The notes: generated by a model not told the origin, from the sequence alone. A DNA stretch of 39,287 nt from Patescibacteria group bacterium (GCA_016938835.1 JAFGTW010000029.1:1-39287); one strand, 5' to 3'. Shown: positions 18,054-28,335, counted from the stretch's first letter. Program-made: numbers and translations.

Positions 18054-18938
18054 ATGTCACAAGCTTTAGGTCGCGGTTTAGGCTCCTTGATTCCTAAGAA
18101 AACTCCAGAAAAAAATAGTAATCAAGAAAATGAAGTAAGTAAAATGATCGCGCCAGATTTAACTGATGCTGATAGGGTTTTTTATATTAATCCTGAAGAA
18201 ATTAGTATAAATCCATATCAGCCTCGCCATAATTTTAGTGAAGTAGCTTTACGTGAGTTAATGGATTCAATTAAAGAGCACGGACTACTTCAGCCTTTAG
18301 TTGTAACACGTAAGGGTGATAATTATGAATTAATTGCCGGTGAAAGGCGTTGGCGCAGTGTTAAAGCCTTGGGTCTAAAGACGGTGCCAGTCTTAATTAG
18401 AGCGGCTAGTGAACAAAAGAAATTAGAGTTAGCTTTAATTGAAAATGTGCAAAGGCAGGACCTTGATCCAGTTGAAACTGCTCGCGCCTATCGTCGTTTA
18501 ATGGATGAATTTAATTTAACTCAAGAAGATACAGCCAAGAAAATGGGTAAAGCTCGTTCTAGTGTGGCTAATATTTTACGTTTGTTAGATTTACCTTTAG
18601 AGATACAAGAGGCCTTGTCTGGTGGGCGTATTAGCGAGGCTCATGCCAAGTATTTACTTGGCATTGCTAATCCAGTGCAGCAATCCATTTTGTTTAAAAA
18701 AATAATCAATCAGAATTTAACAGTTGCACAGACAAATGAGGAAACTAAGCGCCTGGGTGGCACTAAATTAGCTCGAGTTACTGTTAATTATGCTGATCAA
18801 GACAAGGAAAAGATTTTGCGTTCATTTTTTGGCACTAAGGCCAAGATTGTGCGTCGGGGCAGGGGTGGTAAAGTTGTGCTTGATTTTTATAGTGATGAGG
18901 AATTAGGTAATATCATGGATAAAATTAGCGAGGAATAA
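18054..18938 (+). CDS. parB: ParB chromosome-partitioning protein
   Basis: NPYQPRHNFSEVALRELMDSIKEHGLLQPLVV; LIAGERRWRSVKALG; LIENVQRQDLDPVETARAY. Confidence 0.96.
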   Translation: MSQALGRGLGSLIPKKTPEKNSNQENEVSKMIAPDLTDADRVFYINPEEISINPYQPRHNFSEVALRELMDSIKEHGLLQPLVVTRKGDNYELIAGERRWRSVKALGLKTVPVLIRAASEQKKLELALIENVQRQDLDPVETARAYRRLMDEFNLTQEDTAKKMGKARSSVANILRLLDLPLEIQEALSGGRISEAHAKYLLGIANPVQQSILFKKIINQNLTVAQTNEETKRLGGTKLARVTVNYADQDKEKILRSFFGTKAKIVRRGRGGKVVLDFYSDEELGNIMDKISEE

Positions 18939-18960
18939 AAAATATCATTATATAAATAGA

Positions 18961-18987
18961 AAAAGGAGCTTATAATAGCTCTTTTTT
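18961..18987 (+). terminator. Weak intrinsic terminator
   Basis: aaaagGAGCT-tataat-AGCTCtttttt. Confidence 0.65.
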
Positions 18988-19088
18988 ATTATTTTGAGCA
19001 AGATTTAGCCTCTTTGGCAAGATTGCAGTATAAGATTAAAATTGTTATAGTTTAAAGATAAAAATAGCCTTAATATTTTCTAATTTTC

Positions 19089-22000
19089 ATGTTTGTCCAC
19101 CTCCATAATCACACTCATTACTCCTTACTTGACGGTCTCACTAAGATCGATGAGTTAGTGGCGCGCGTCAAAGAAGAAGGTATGCCGGCCGTGGCAATTA
19201 CCGACCATGGTGTTTTATATGGCGCCATTGAGTTTTATCAGAAATGTAAAAAGGCGGGTATCAAACCAATTATCGGGGTAGAAGCTTATTTGGCTCCAGC
19301 TTCAAGGCATGATAAAAGTACTCGTGCTGATGGACGTAGTTATCACTTAGTTTTGTTGGCTAAAAATGAGCAAGGGTATAAAAACCTAATTCAATTAGTT
19401 TCCAAGGCTCACTTGGAAGGTTTCTACTATAAGCCAAGAATTGACTGGGAATTGTTAACTAAACACCATGAAGGTCTTATCGCTATGAGCGCTTGTCTGG
19501 GTGGAGAAATTTCGCAGCATATTTTAGCTGGTGATTTAAAAAAGGCGCGAGAACGTATTTTAGAGTATAGTGAGTTATTTGGTCCAGATAATTATTATTT
19601 AGAATTAATGGATCATCCTGAGCTTGAAGGACAAACAAGAGTCAATGAACAATTAATTGCTTTTTCTAAAGAGTTAAACGTACCACTGGTCGCTACTAAT
19701 GATTCTCATTATTTAAATAAAGACGATGACGAGGCTCAGGATATTTTGCTTTGTTTGCAGAATAAGAAAAAAATTGATGATACTGATCGCATGCGCATGA
19801 TTGGTAAGGGCAATTATTCTTTTCGTTCGGCATCCGACATGAAAAAGGCTTTTGCTCATGTGCCTGAAGCAATTAGTAATACCTTAAAAATTGCTGAAAT
19901 GTGTAATGTTGACATTCCACTTGGTGAGATTCAGCTTCCAGAGTTTAATGTGCCTGAAGGTTTTGATGGTAATTCTTATTTACGCTATTTATGCGAAAAA
20001 GGAATGGAAAAGAAGTATACGATTTTCAAAAAAGATGACAGCTATATTTTAGAAAATAAAAATCATGAGATTGTTAAAATTTTAGGTCAAGATAAGATTA
20101 TTGAACGTCTTGATTATGAATTGGGAGTTATTGCTAAGATGGGTTGGCCGGCTTACTTTTTAATTGTGGCTGATTTTGTTAATTGGGCCAAGGATAATAA
20201 AATTGTGGTTGGTCCTGGTCGTGGTAGTGCCGCTGGTTCTTTAGTTTGTTATTTAACTGGCATTACTAATCTTGATCCTCTGCAGTACGACCTTCTCTTT
20301 GAGCGCTTTTTAAATCCTGATCGTATTTCCATGCCTGATATTGATATGGATTTTGCTGATATTCGTCGGGGCGACGTGCTTGATTATGTGGCTAATAAAT
20401 ATGGACAAGATCATGTTTCTCAGATTATTACTTTTGGAACAATGGCGGCTCGTGCAGCCGTGCGTGACGTTGGTCGTGTTTTAGGGGCTCCTTATGAATA
20501 TTGTGATAAGATTTCTAAAAGTATTCCTATGTTCACCACTCTTACTAAAGCCTTGGCTGAAGTTCCAGAAGTGAAGGAAATGTATCAAACAGAACCGGAA
20601 GCCAAGAGAATTTTAGATTTTGCTAAGCGCTTAGAAGGAGTGGCTCGTCATAGCTCAACTCATGCCTGTGGCGTTTTAATTACGCCGAAACCTTTAACCG
20701 AATATGTACCAATACAATACGCTTCTTCAGCGGATAAGAGCGTTATTTCTCAATATTCTTTACATCCAGTTGAAGACTTAGGTTTATTAAAGATGGACTT
20801 TTTAGGTTTGAAGAACTTAACCATTATTGAGTCAGCCTTGAAGATTATTAAAAAAACAAGAGGCTTGGAATTAAATATTGATGACTTACCGCTTGATGAT
20901 AAGCCTACTTTTGAATTATTTAAAAAAGGAGAAACTACGGGCGTTTTTCAGTTTGAATCTTCAGGCATGAAAAGATATTTGCGCGAATTAAAGCCGACCG
21001 AGTTTGAAGATATTATTGCGATGGTAGCTTTGTATCGTCCGGGACCAATGGAGTGGATACCTGATTATATTGCCGGAAAGCACAAAGAAAAGAAAGTTGA
21101 ATATTTACATGAGAAATTAGAGCCGATTTTGGCGCGTACTTATGGCGTAGCAATTTATCAAGAACAAGTAATGCAAATTGCTCGGGCTTTAGCTGGCTTT
21201 ACTCCTGGCGAAGCCGATGTTCTGCGAAAAGCCATGGGTAAGAAAATAGCCTCCTTACTAGTTGAACAGAAAGAGAAATTTATTGATGGCTGTGTTAAAA
21301 ACGGCATCTTTAAGGAGTTAGCTGAAAAAGTGTATTCCTTTATTGAACCTTTTGCTGGTTATGGTTTTAATCGTAGTCATGCCGCCTGTTATGCGATGAT
21401 TGGTTATCAAACGGCTTATTTGAAGGCTCATTGGCCAGTTGAATTTATGGCTGCCTTATTAACTTCTGACCAACATGATAGTGATCGTGTGGCTATTGAG
21501 ATAGAAGAGTGTCGGAGTATGGGCTTAAAGGTAATGGCGCCTGATATTAACGAATCGTTTGCTTCCTTTACTGTTGTTACTGCTGGCACAAAGGAAAATA
21601 GAGTTGCAGGTGAAGATGAAGCGGTTAATACTATTCGCTTTGGTTTAAATGCTATCAAAAATGTAGGCGAGCATATTATTGAAGTTATTATTGATGACCG
21701 TAAACAGAATGGACCTTTTAAAGATGTCTTTGATTTATTGGAAAGAATTAATGATCGTGATTTAAATAAAAAATCTTTAGAAAGTTTAATTAAGAGTGGT
21801 GCTCTCAGTAGTTTTGGTGAGCAGGGAATGCTTTTAGCTAATTTAGAGAAGTTTTTAATTTTTAATAAAGATCAGTCGGCTCAATTAGAGAGTCGTCAAA
21901 GTAGTTTGTTTTCTTCTTCGCCTGAATTTGATCACTTGGCGCGACCACAGTTAGTAGAATCAGAGCTGGTTGATCCAATGTTGAAATTGTCTTGGGAAAA

Positions 22001-22757
22001 AGATTTACTTGGTCTTTATATTAGTGATAATCCTTTATCTATGTTTGTACCTTTCTTGGGGAACTTCAGTATTCCTTTGATAAGGTTAAAAAATCATCGT
22101 GGTGATGAAAGCGTGGTAGCGGCTGGAGTAATTACCTCGCTCAAGAAAATTATTACCAGAAAAGGCGAGTCAATGCTATTTGTAAAAATTGAGGATAAGA
22201 ATGCCAGTGTTGAGTTATTAATATTTCCTAGCCTACTTAAAACTACAGCTGATATTTGGCAGGATGGCTCTATTGTTATTGTCCGCGGTAAACTCTCAGA
22301 AAAAGATAGCGATATAAAAATATTGGTTGATCAAGTGGGGCCATTGTGGCCAGAAAAAGCCCAGGAATCAATTGATAATTTTAAGCGTCAGATTTTAAAT
22401 AATAAGCCAAATAATCGTTGGCGCAAATCATATACAGATAACGGAGCAGTTAAGGCTAATGCGGTGATCACAAAGACTGAGCCAGAAAAACAAACCGCTA
22501 AACCAGCAGTTGATATTGAACCAAGTCTACGCATTGCTTTTAAACAAGCACCAACAAACGAAGAGCAGGGCGTTTTAAAAGAAACTTTAAATAGTTATTT
22601 GGGCAATAATTCAGTTTATTTACGTGTGCCGAACGGTAAACAAGATAATGTGATTAAAATTGCTGTACTCGTGGACAATTGTAGTGATTTACGTGAAAAA
22701 CTGCGTCAAGTTTTAAATGGATCAGTGCAAGTAGTTGAGCCGGGGGAAGATGTTTAA
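19089..22757 (+). CDS. dnaE: DNA polymerase III alpha subunit
   Basis: PHP start FVHLHNHTHYSLLDGLTKI; VGPGRGSAAGSLVCYLTGIT; PDIDMDFADIRRGDVLDY; EPFAGYGFNRSHAACYAMIGYQTAYLKAHWPVEFMAALL. Confidence 0.98.
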   Translation: MFVHLHNHTHYSLLDGLTKIDELVARVKEEGMPAVAITDHGVLYGAIEFYQKCKKAGIKPIIGVEAYLAPASRHDKSTRADGRSYHLVLLAKNEQGYKNLIQLVSKAHLEGFYYKPRIDWELLTKHHEGLIAMSACLGGEISQHILAGDLKKARERILEYSELFGPDNYYLELMDHPELEGQTRVNEQLIAFSKELNVPLVATNDSHYLNKDDDEAQDILLCLQNKKKIDDTDRMRMIGKGNYSFRSASDMKKAFAHVPEAISNTLKIAEMCNVDIPLGEIQLPEFNVPEGFDGNSYLRYLCEKGMEKKYTIFKKDDSYILENKNHEIVKILGQDKIIERLDYELGVIAKMGWPAYFLIVADFVNWAKDNKIVVGPGRGSAAGSLVCYLTGITNLDPLQYDLLFERFLNPDRISMPDIDMDFADIRRGDVLDYVANKYGQDHVSQIITFGTMAARAAVRDVGRVLGAPYEYCDKISKSIPMFTTLTKALAEVPEVKEMYQTEPEAKRILDFAKRLEGVARHSSTHACGVLITPKPLTEYVPIQYASSADKSVISQYSLHPVEDLGLLKMDFLGLKNLTIIESALKIIKKTRGLELNIDDLPLDDKPTFELFKKGETTGVFQFESSGMKRYLRELKPTEFEDIIAMVALYRPGPMEWIPDYIAGKHKEKKVEYLHEKLEPILARTYGVAIYQEQVMQIARALAGFTPGEADVLRKAMGKKIASLLVEQKEKFIDGCVKNGIFKELAEKVYSFIEPFAGYGFNRSHAACYAMIGYQTAYLKAHWPVEFMAALLTSDQHDSDRVAIEIEECRSMGLKVMAPDINESFASFTVVTAGTKENRVAGEDEAVNTIRFGLNAIKNVGEHIIEVIIDDRKQNGPFKDVFDLLERINDRDLNKKSLESLIKSGALSSFGEQGMLLANLEKFLIFNKDQSAQLESRQSSLFSSSPEFDHLARPQLVESELVDPMLKLSWEKDLLGLYISDNPLSMFVPFLGNFSIPLIRLKNHRGDESVVAAGVITSLKKIITRKGESMLFVKIEDKNASVELLIFPSLLKTTADIWQDGSIVIVRGKLSEKDSDIKILVDQVGPLWPEKAQESIDNFKRQILNNKPNNRWRKSYTDNGAVKANAVITKTEPEKQTAKPAVDIEPSLRIAFKQAPTNEEQGVLKETLNSYLGNNSVYLRVPNGKQDNVIKIAVLVDNCSDLREKLRQVLNGSVQVVEPGEDV

Positions 22758-22787
22758 TCTTGGCATAGCTAGTTATTCTTTTGATAA

Positions 22788-22825
22788 AAAATAACCCTGA
22801 ATTTAAGAATCTTCAGGGTTTTTAA
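22788..22825 (+). terminator. Intrinsic terminator
   Basis: AACCCTGAA-tttaagaatc-TTCAGGGTTTTTAATTT. Confidence 0.85.
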
Positions 22826-23016
22826 TTTGCAAAATAATAATATAGAATAAAAAAATAATATTAAATAATTTATTGAGATTTTAATTTATAGGATTACTGA
22901 TGCAAATTAATTGTGAGCTTGTTAAAAATTTGTTATAATGAAAAAGTTATGATTATCGTAGATGCGATGCTCAACATTTTTTATATTAAACCGGCTTGTC
23001 CGGAGGAAACAAGCAT

Positions 23017-24495
23017 ATGCCAAAAATAAAAAAAGAGACAAGTCCTAAAAAGACTATAAAAAAGAGTCTCAAAACCACTACAAAAAAAACTGCAGCTAAG
23101 ACTCATCTCACCAAGAAAGAAAAAACCTTACCAAAAGCCCAAGCAATTACTATTGATGTTATTGCTGATGATGAAGAAATTTTATCTAGGCAAGGGTTTT
23201 CTGCTTTGCCAGATGATAATGTGGAAGAACGTGAAAACATGGATGTGCAAAAGAAGTTCTTTTCTGATTTAGTGGCAGAAATAAAGGATAAAAAAAATGA
23301 ACAAGCTTTTAATGATGATTTGCCCTTTCCAGCAGTTAAGGTTCCACATAAAAATAAAGTTGGTAAGTCTCTAGGTCTTTATCGGCGTATTGCTACCCAG
23401 TTTGTTTTGATAATAGGAATTTTTTTATTAGTAGTTGCATATTTCTTTTTGCCAAGTTTGAAAATATCCTTATATCCAGCGGCTGAAGCTGTCGTTGATA
23501 ATTTAAGTTTTCAAGTTATTTCTTCGGTTGATAATACGGAAAATAACTCTAATACTAGTCGTAGTCTTACTGGGCAATTACGTAGCATTCCTCTTAATGC
23601 TGAAAAAGTGTATGAAGCTAGCGGTGAAGAGATATTAGGTGAAGAAGTTATTGGTGAAGTCACCTTGCATAATGAATACAATAAAGATCAACCATTAGTA
23701 GCTAAAACTCGCTTGTTAAGTCCTGATAATAAGTTATTTCGCATTAAAGAGGCAGTGAATATACCGGCTGGCGGTACAGTTGTGGTATCAATTTATGCTG
23801 ATCAGGTTTCAGCTGATATGGCTATTGCTCCTACACGTTTTACCATTCCCGGTCTTTGGGTTGGTTTACAAGACAAAATTTATGCTACTAGCGATAGAGC
23901 TTTTGAATATCGTCATCAAATTAAATATTATGTAAAACAACGTGACTTAGACCAAGCTATGAATGATATTAAGGCGACTCTAGCAACTAAGGCTCAAGCA
24001 ACCATTGATTCATTGGATGTATCATCTCAAGCTTTAGCTTATGCCCTTGATGATGGTGCAGCCAGTATGGAGTTAGGGGCAAAATTAGGTGAGGAAACTT
24101 CAGATTTTATTGTTTCCGCTAGTAATAATTTAACATTAGCTTTTTTCTCTAAAAATCAAGCAGAGGCTTTAGTTAAGGCTAAGCTCGCCTTCCTTCTCCC
24201 TGATGATAAGAAATTATCAAATTTCAACAGTGATGATATCGTTTATCGTTTAGATTCATTTGATGATGAAAGTAATGTTGCTACAGTTACTGCTAGTTTT
24301 CGCGGTAGCATGTCATTACGCACAGACGCTGATATTATTGATCAAAAACAGTTAGTGAATCTAAACAGAGATCAAATATCTGAATACCTTAAAGCTTTTC
24401 CGGAAATAGCCTCATTTGATTTAGATTTTTTTCCTAGTTTTATGAAGAGGGCGCCAAGTTTAGCTGATCGTATTAAAGTTGAGGTTGTGCAATAA
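23017..24495 (+). CDS. Membrane-anchored protein with Lys-rich cytoplasmic tail and extracytoplasmic beta-rich region, function unknown
   Basis: SD GGAGGA at 23002-23007 favours ATG at 23017 over the track start at 22996; Lys-rich N terminus; one TM (FVLIIGIFLLVVAYFFLPSLKI). Confidence 0.65.
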   Translation: MPKIKKETSPKKTIKKSLKTTTKKTAAKTHLTKKEKTLPKAQAITIDVIADDEEILSRQGFSALPDDNVEERENMDVQKKFFSDLVAEIKDKKNEQAFNDDLPFPAVKVPHKNKVGKSLGLYRRIATQFVLIIGIFLLVVAYFFLPSLKISLYPAAEAVVDNLSFQVISSVDNTENNSNTSRSLTGQLRSIPLNAEKVYEASGEEILGEEVIGEVTLHNEYNKDQPLVAKTRLLSPDNKLFRIKEAVNIPAGGTVVVSIYADQVSADMAIAPTRFTIPGLWVGLQDKIYATSDRAFEYRHQIKYYVKQRDLDQAMNDIKATLATKAQATIDSLDVSSQALAYALDDGAASMELGAKLGEETSDFIVSASNNLTLAFFSKNQAEALVKAKLAFLLPDDKKLSNFNSDDIVYRLDSFDDESNVATVTASFRGSMSLRTDADIIDQKQLVNLNRDQISEYLKAFPEIASFDLDFFPSFMKRAPSLADRIKVEVVQ

Positions 24496-24516
24496 TTCAA
24501 AATTATTCTTAGATAT

Positions 24517-24548
24517 ATAAAAGACCGTTTTTTAAAACGGTCTTTTAT
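24517..24548. terminator. Bidirectional terminator between convergent genes
   Basis: AAAAGACCGTTTT-tta-AAAACGGTCTTTT. Confidence 0.9.
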
Positions 24549-24575
24549 TATTTGATGTTTTATTCTGCTTTAAAT

Positions 24576-25535
24576 TTAGAATGAAAAGAATCCTAACATT
24601 TTACCCTTTATTTTTTTCTTTTTATTATCTTTATTATTTAATATTACTAAAGCTTCTTTGTAACTTGCATTATTGTGGAGCATGGCTGTAATTGCCTTTC
24701 CTAGGGCAGTGGCCTCAGTCAGTGATCGTTGGTGCATATTCCTACCAACCGCTAAACCAGAGGAACCAGTTTTTAATTGTCGCCCTAGATGTTGTAATAA
24801 ATTTTTAGCTTCTTGCTTGCTACCGCCAACACAAATAACCTTTGTTCGCCCGGCAGCGTCAATCACTTCTTTAAATACTTCTGCCTTTTTATCAGTAGAG
24901 GCAATTTTATAGGGATATTTAACTTTAACAAAATCAGCACCCAGACAAGCAGCAACGCCAGCGCCACCAGCAATCAAATGAGGGTCGTCTTCATTTTTTA
25001 TTTTTGAATTGCGAGGATACATCCAAATAATAGCAAGCATGCCATTTTTATGAGCAGTTTGAATCATTGCAGAGGCTTCTTTTAGCATTTGTGCCTCTTG
25101 GCTGCTGCCCAGGTAAATAGTATAGCCAAGTCCTACAATCTTTAATTTACTTTGATCTTTAAAATTTATAATATTATCTAAATCTAACCAAGAGGAGCTA
25201 ATAGCGTCATCAATTTTGGTGTTAAGAGAACTTTTACCATTAATTTTAAGGATATAAGGTATTTGTTTATAATCTTGACCGTAATGCGATAGGAGTCCAA
25301 TGTGAGTAGCTAAAACTGCCCCTGGAACTTGTGAGGCAATTTTAAATAAATGTTCTGGGCTGTTGTCTTCAGGGCTAATACCGGTGCCGTAAAAATCATT
25401 ATTTAGATGTTCTACTTTTTGATCACCGGCAAATAAAAATAAGTGACCGCTATTTTTAGTGGCTAGTTTGTAATTTTTTAAGTAGGTGTCATATTGACGC
25501 TTAGGTACAGAGAGTGGTACTAAAATTTTAGACAT
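24576..25535 (-). CDS. Class I fructose-bisphosphate aldolase (DhnA/FbaB-type)
   Basis: GHLFLFAGDQKVEHLNNDF; GADFVKVKYPYK; KVICVGGSKQEAKNLLQHL; GSSGLAVGRNMHQRS. Confidence 0.85.
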   Translation of the reverse strand: MSKILVPLSVPKRQYDTYLKNYKLATKNSGHLFLFAGDQKVEHLNNDFYGTGISPEDNSPEHLFKIASQVPGAVLATHIGLLSHYGQDYKQIPYILKINGKSSLNTKIDDAISSSWLDLDNIINFKDQSKLKIVGLGYTIYLGSSQEAQMLKEASAMIQTAHKNGMLAIIWMYPRNSKIKNEDDPHLIAGGAGVAACLGADFVKVKYPYKIASTDKKAEVFKEVIDAAGRTKVICVGGSKQEAKNLLQHLGRQLKTGSSGLAVGRNMHQRSLTEATALGKAITAMLHNNASYKEALVILNNKDNKKKKIKGKMLGFFSF

Positions 25536-25553
25536 ATTGTTTATTTAAAAAGT

Positions 25554-25604
25554 TATACATTTATGATATAATCAGAATATTCTTAATTATATCATAAATG
25601 TATA
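25554..25604. promoter_or_regulatory. 51-bp inverted repeat forming face-to-face overlapping promoters
   Basis: Perfect 19-bp arms 25554-25572 / 25586-25604, 13-nt centre; each arm carries extended -10 TGATATAAT, reading inward on opposite strands. Confidence 0.75.
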
Positions 25605-26524
25605 TGCAGGACAAAGATAAGACAAAAAAAGAACTTGATTTAAATAAATATGAAGATCTTGAAGGAATAACTTTAAACAAAATGAATTTTGGCTTATGGT
25701 TATCTTTAAATAGAAAAAGAATTTGGAGAATAGTGACGATTTTATTAATAGTTGTTTCGGCGCTGATGTTTATTTATTCAACTTATAATTATATTTATTA
25801 TTTTCTTTATGGTCGTCAGGCCGATAAAGATCTAGCAAGTGAAATTACAAGCAATCAATTAGATACTGCTGTTTATCGCGAAAATAATACCCCTCAGGAT
25901 TTGGAGGTGGGAGCAGTTTTAATTTTTTCTGTTCAAGGAAAATATGATATTTTGGTGCCATTAAATAATATTAATACTAAGCATAGTGGTAGTTTTGATT
26001 TCTGTCTTCAAGACTCAGGTGGAGTTGATCTTATTTGTGACCATTCCTTTATTTTACCAGATAGTAAGAAATACTTAATCATTGTTGGCAAAGAGTTCGC
26101 AGCTCGTCCTCAAAGTTTAAAAATGGTAGTTAAAAATATTTTTTGGCAGCGCTTAAATGCTCATAATATTCCTGATTGGAATGAATATAAAAATAACTAT
26201 TTAAATTTAACAATTAGCGATTTAAAATATACCGCCCCTGATACGCTTAGTAAAAATCCTTTTCATTCCTTGAGTTTTAAAGCTACAAATTTTAGTCCCT
26301 ATCATTTTTCTAAATTGCCTCTAGATATAATTTTACATAATGGAGCGCTAATTAGCGGAGTAAATGTTTATAATTTAGATAACTTTTTATCAGGAGAGCA
26401 GCGGGAACTTAACTTTTCTTGGCCGGCAGCCGGTGAACGTGTTAGTCGTGTGGAAATATTACCAGATGTAAATATTTTGGATGCTCGAGTGTATTTGCCT
26501 TATCAAGGTGAAGTTCAGCCTTAG
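25598..26524 (+). CDS. Membrane-anchored hypothetical protein upstream of rodA/ftsW
   Basis: One TM (RIVTILLIVVSALMFIYSTY), extracytoplasmic region; stop abuts the RodA start. Confidence 0.65.
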   Translation: MYMQDKDKTKKELDLNKYEDLEGITLNKMNFGLWLSLNRKRIWRIVTILLIVVSALMFIYSTYNYIYYFLYGRQADKDLASEITSNQLDTAVYRENNTPQDLEVGAVLIFSVQGKYDILVPLNNINTKHSGSFDFCLQDSGGVDLICDHSFILPDSKKYLIIVGKEFAARPQSLKMVVKNIFWQRLNAHNIPDWNEYKNNYLNLTISDLKYTAPDTLSKNPFHSLSFKATNFSPYHFSKLPLDIILHNGALISGVNVYNLDNFLSGEQRELNFSWPAAGERVSRVEILPDVNILDARVYLPYQGEVQP

Positions 26525-26529
26525 TGTTT

Positions 26530-27636
26530 ATGTGGACAAGAATAAAATTTTATTTAAAATCATTTGATTGGCTTTTATTAGCGGCCACTGTTTTGCTCTC
26601 AGCCTTTGGCTTGATGGAAATTTATAGTGTGGCTCTTGGTCAGGGGGATCTTAATCTGCTTAATTTTTATAAGCAGCTTTTATTTATCTTAATTGGTTTA
26701 GGGCTCATGTTCTTTTTTACTTTTGTTGATTATCGTTTTTTAAAAAGCTTGCGTTTTTATTTGTATGTCCTTGGTGTCTTGCTGTTAGTAGCTGTTTTAA
26801 TTTTTGGCTCGGATATTCGTGGAACGCGTGGCTGGTTTTATGTGGCTGGTTTCGGTATACAGCCAGTAGAATTTATTAAATTAATCTTGTTAATATTTTT
26901 AGCTGGTTATTTTGCCGATTTAGCTACTAAAGTGAAAACTTTGCGTCATTTTATTGTTTCTGCAATTAGTGTTGGTTTTTTGATGTTTTTGGTTTTATTA
27001 CAACCTGATTTTGGTTCAGCTTTAATTTTAGGAACAATTTGGTTGATTATGGTAATATTAGCAGGATTTCCAAAGAAGTATTTGTTGGCTATTTTTGCTT
27101 CAGTTTTAGTAATTTTTGTTCTATCTTGGTCTTTTTTCTTTAAAGATTACCAAAAAAATCGTATATTAACTTTTATTAATCCGGGTGAAAACGCTCTAGT
27201 TGAAGGTTATAACATTTCTCAGGCAATTATTGCCGTTGGTTCAGGTTCTTGGCATGGAAAGGGAGTCGGCCTAGGTTCACAGTCACAGTTAAAGTTTTTA
27301 CCGGAAGCTCAAAATGACTTTATTTTTGCGGTTATTGCTGAAGAATTGGGCTTTTTAGGAGTTAGCTTGGTCTTGTTATTCTTCGCTTTATTTTTTAGTC
27401 GTTGCATTGTCGCCGTTAAACATTTATCTAATGATTTCAGTATATATTTTGTGTTAGGAGCGGCGGGCTTGATTTTTATCCAAATGTTTATTAATATTGG
27501 TATGAACATTGGAATTATGCCCGTGGTCGGTTTGTCTTTACCATTTATCAGTTATGGAGGAAGTTCTATTTTTTTGTTGTTTATTTTAACTGGTATAATT
27601 GAGAATATTATTATTAAATCAAAAATTAACTATTAG
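26530..27636 (+). CDS. rodA: FtsW/RodA/SpoVE family peptidoglycan glycosyltransferase
   Basis: Multi-pass SEDS protein; DIRGTRGWFYVAGFGIQPVEFIKL; LPEAQNDFIFAVIAEELGF; GLSLPFISYGGSSI; ATG at 26530 preferred to GTG at 26524. Confidence 0.92.
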   Translation: MWTRIKFYLKSFDWLLLAATVLLSAFGLMEIYSVALGQGDLNLLNFYKQLLFILIGLGLMFFFTFVDYRFLKSLRFYLYVLGVLLLVAVLIFGSDIRGTRGWFYVAGFGIQPVEFIKLILLIFLAGYFADLATKVKTLRHFIVSAISVGFLMFLVLLQPDFGSALILGTIWLIMVILAGFPKKYLLAIFASVLVIFVLSWSFFFKDYQKNRILTFINPGENALVEGYNISQAIIAVGSGSWHGKGVGLGSQSQLKFLPEAQNDFIFAVIAEELGFLGVSLVLLFFALFFSRCIVAVKHLSNDFSIYFVLGAAGLIFIQMFINIGMNIGIMPVVGLSLPFISYGGSSIFLLFILTGIIENIIIKSKINY

Positions 27637-27683
27637 CCGCCGTTAGCTGACACTGTTTTAGCCAAGGTGAGCCAGATAAAAGT

Positions 27684-28322
27684 ATGGAATTAAAATTATC
27701 TGCCGAAGTTAGGGCCAAAGATGAAAAGCTTGATAAGGATTCGATCCCTGGGGTTATCTATGGACGCGGACTTGAAAGTCGCTCTCTTAAACTAAATTAT
27801 AATGCTTTTGTAAAAGTATTTGCAGAAGCTGGAGAATCAAACTTAATCACTTTAAATTTTGATAAGCAAGACATCCCTGTTTTAGTTAAAGCTACCCAGA
27901 AACATCCCTTAAAGAATACCTATACTCATGTTGATTTTTATCAAGTAAACATGAAAGAAAAAGTAAAAGCTGAAGTGCCATTAGAATTCGTGGGCGAATC
28001 AAAGGTTGTTAAAGAGGGTAGTGGTATTTTCTCCATTATTATTGATGAAATTGGCGTTGAATGTTTACCTGGAGATTTAGTTGATCATATCGATGTAGAT
28101 ATTAGTGTTTTACAGGAATTTGGTGATGCTATTCGTTTAAGTGATATTAACTTGCCTCAGGGTATGGAGTTATTACACGATGGTACTGAGGTGATATGTA
28201 TGGTTGAAGAGCCAAAAAAAGTAGTAGAAGAAGCTCCAGTTGCTGAAGCCGAAGAAAAGACCGAGGCTAAGGCGGGTGAGGAAAAAGGTGAGTCTGAAAA
28301 GACTGAAGAAGAGAAGAAATAA
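27684..28322 (+). CDS. rplY: 50S ribosomal protein L25/general stress protein Ctc
   Basis: DSIPGVIYGRGLESRSLKLNY; KHPLKNTYTHVDFYQVNMKEKVKAEVPLEFVGES; acidic C-terminal tail. Confidence 0.94.
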   Translation: MELKLSAEVRAKDEKLDKDSIPGVIYGRGLESRSLKLNYNAFVKVFAEAGESNLITLNFDKQDIPVLVKATQKHPLKNTYTHVDFYQVNMKEKVKAEVPLEFVGESKVVKEGSGIFSIIIDEIGVECLPGDLVDHIDVDISVLQEFGDAIRLSDINLPQGMELLHDGTEVICMVEEPKKVVEEAPVAEAEEKTEAKAGEEKGESEKTEEEKK

Positions 28323-28335
28323 ATTTATTGAAAAT

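Noticed and set aside
17100-19088. parS centromere near parAB
   Set aside because: I looked for TGTTTCACGTGAAACA-like sites and saw none convincing; a genome-wide motif search is required.
24673-25007. Two plus-strand ORFs (79 and 64 aa)
   Set aside because: Antisense to the aldolase gene.
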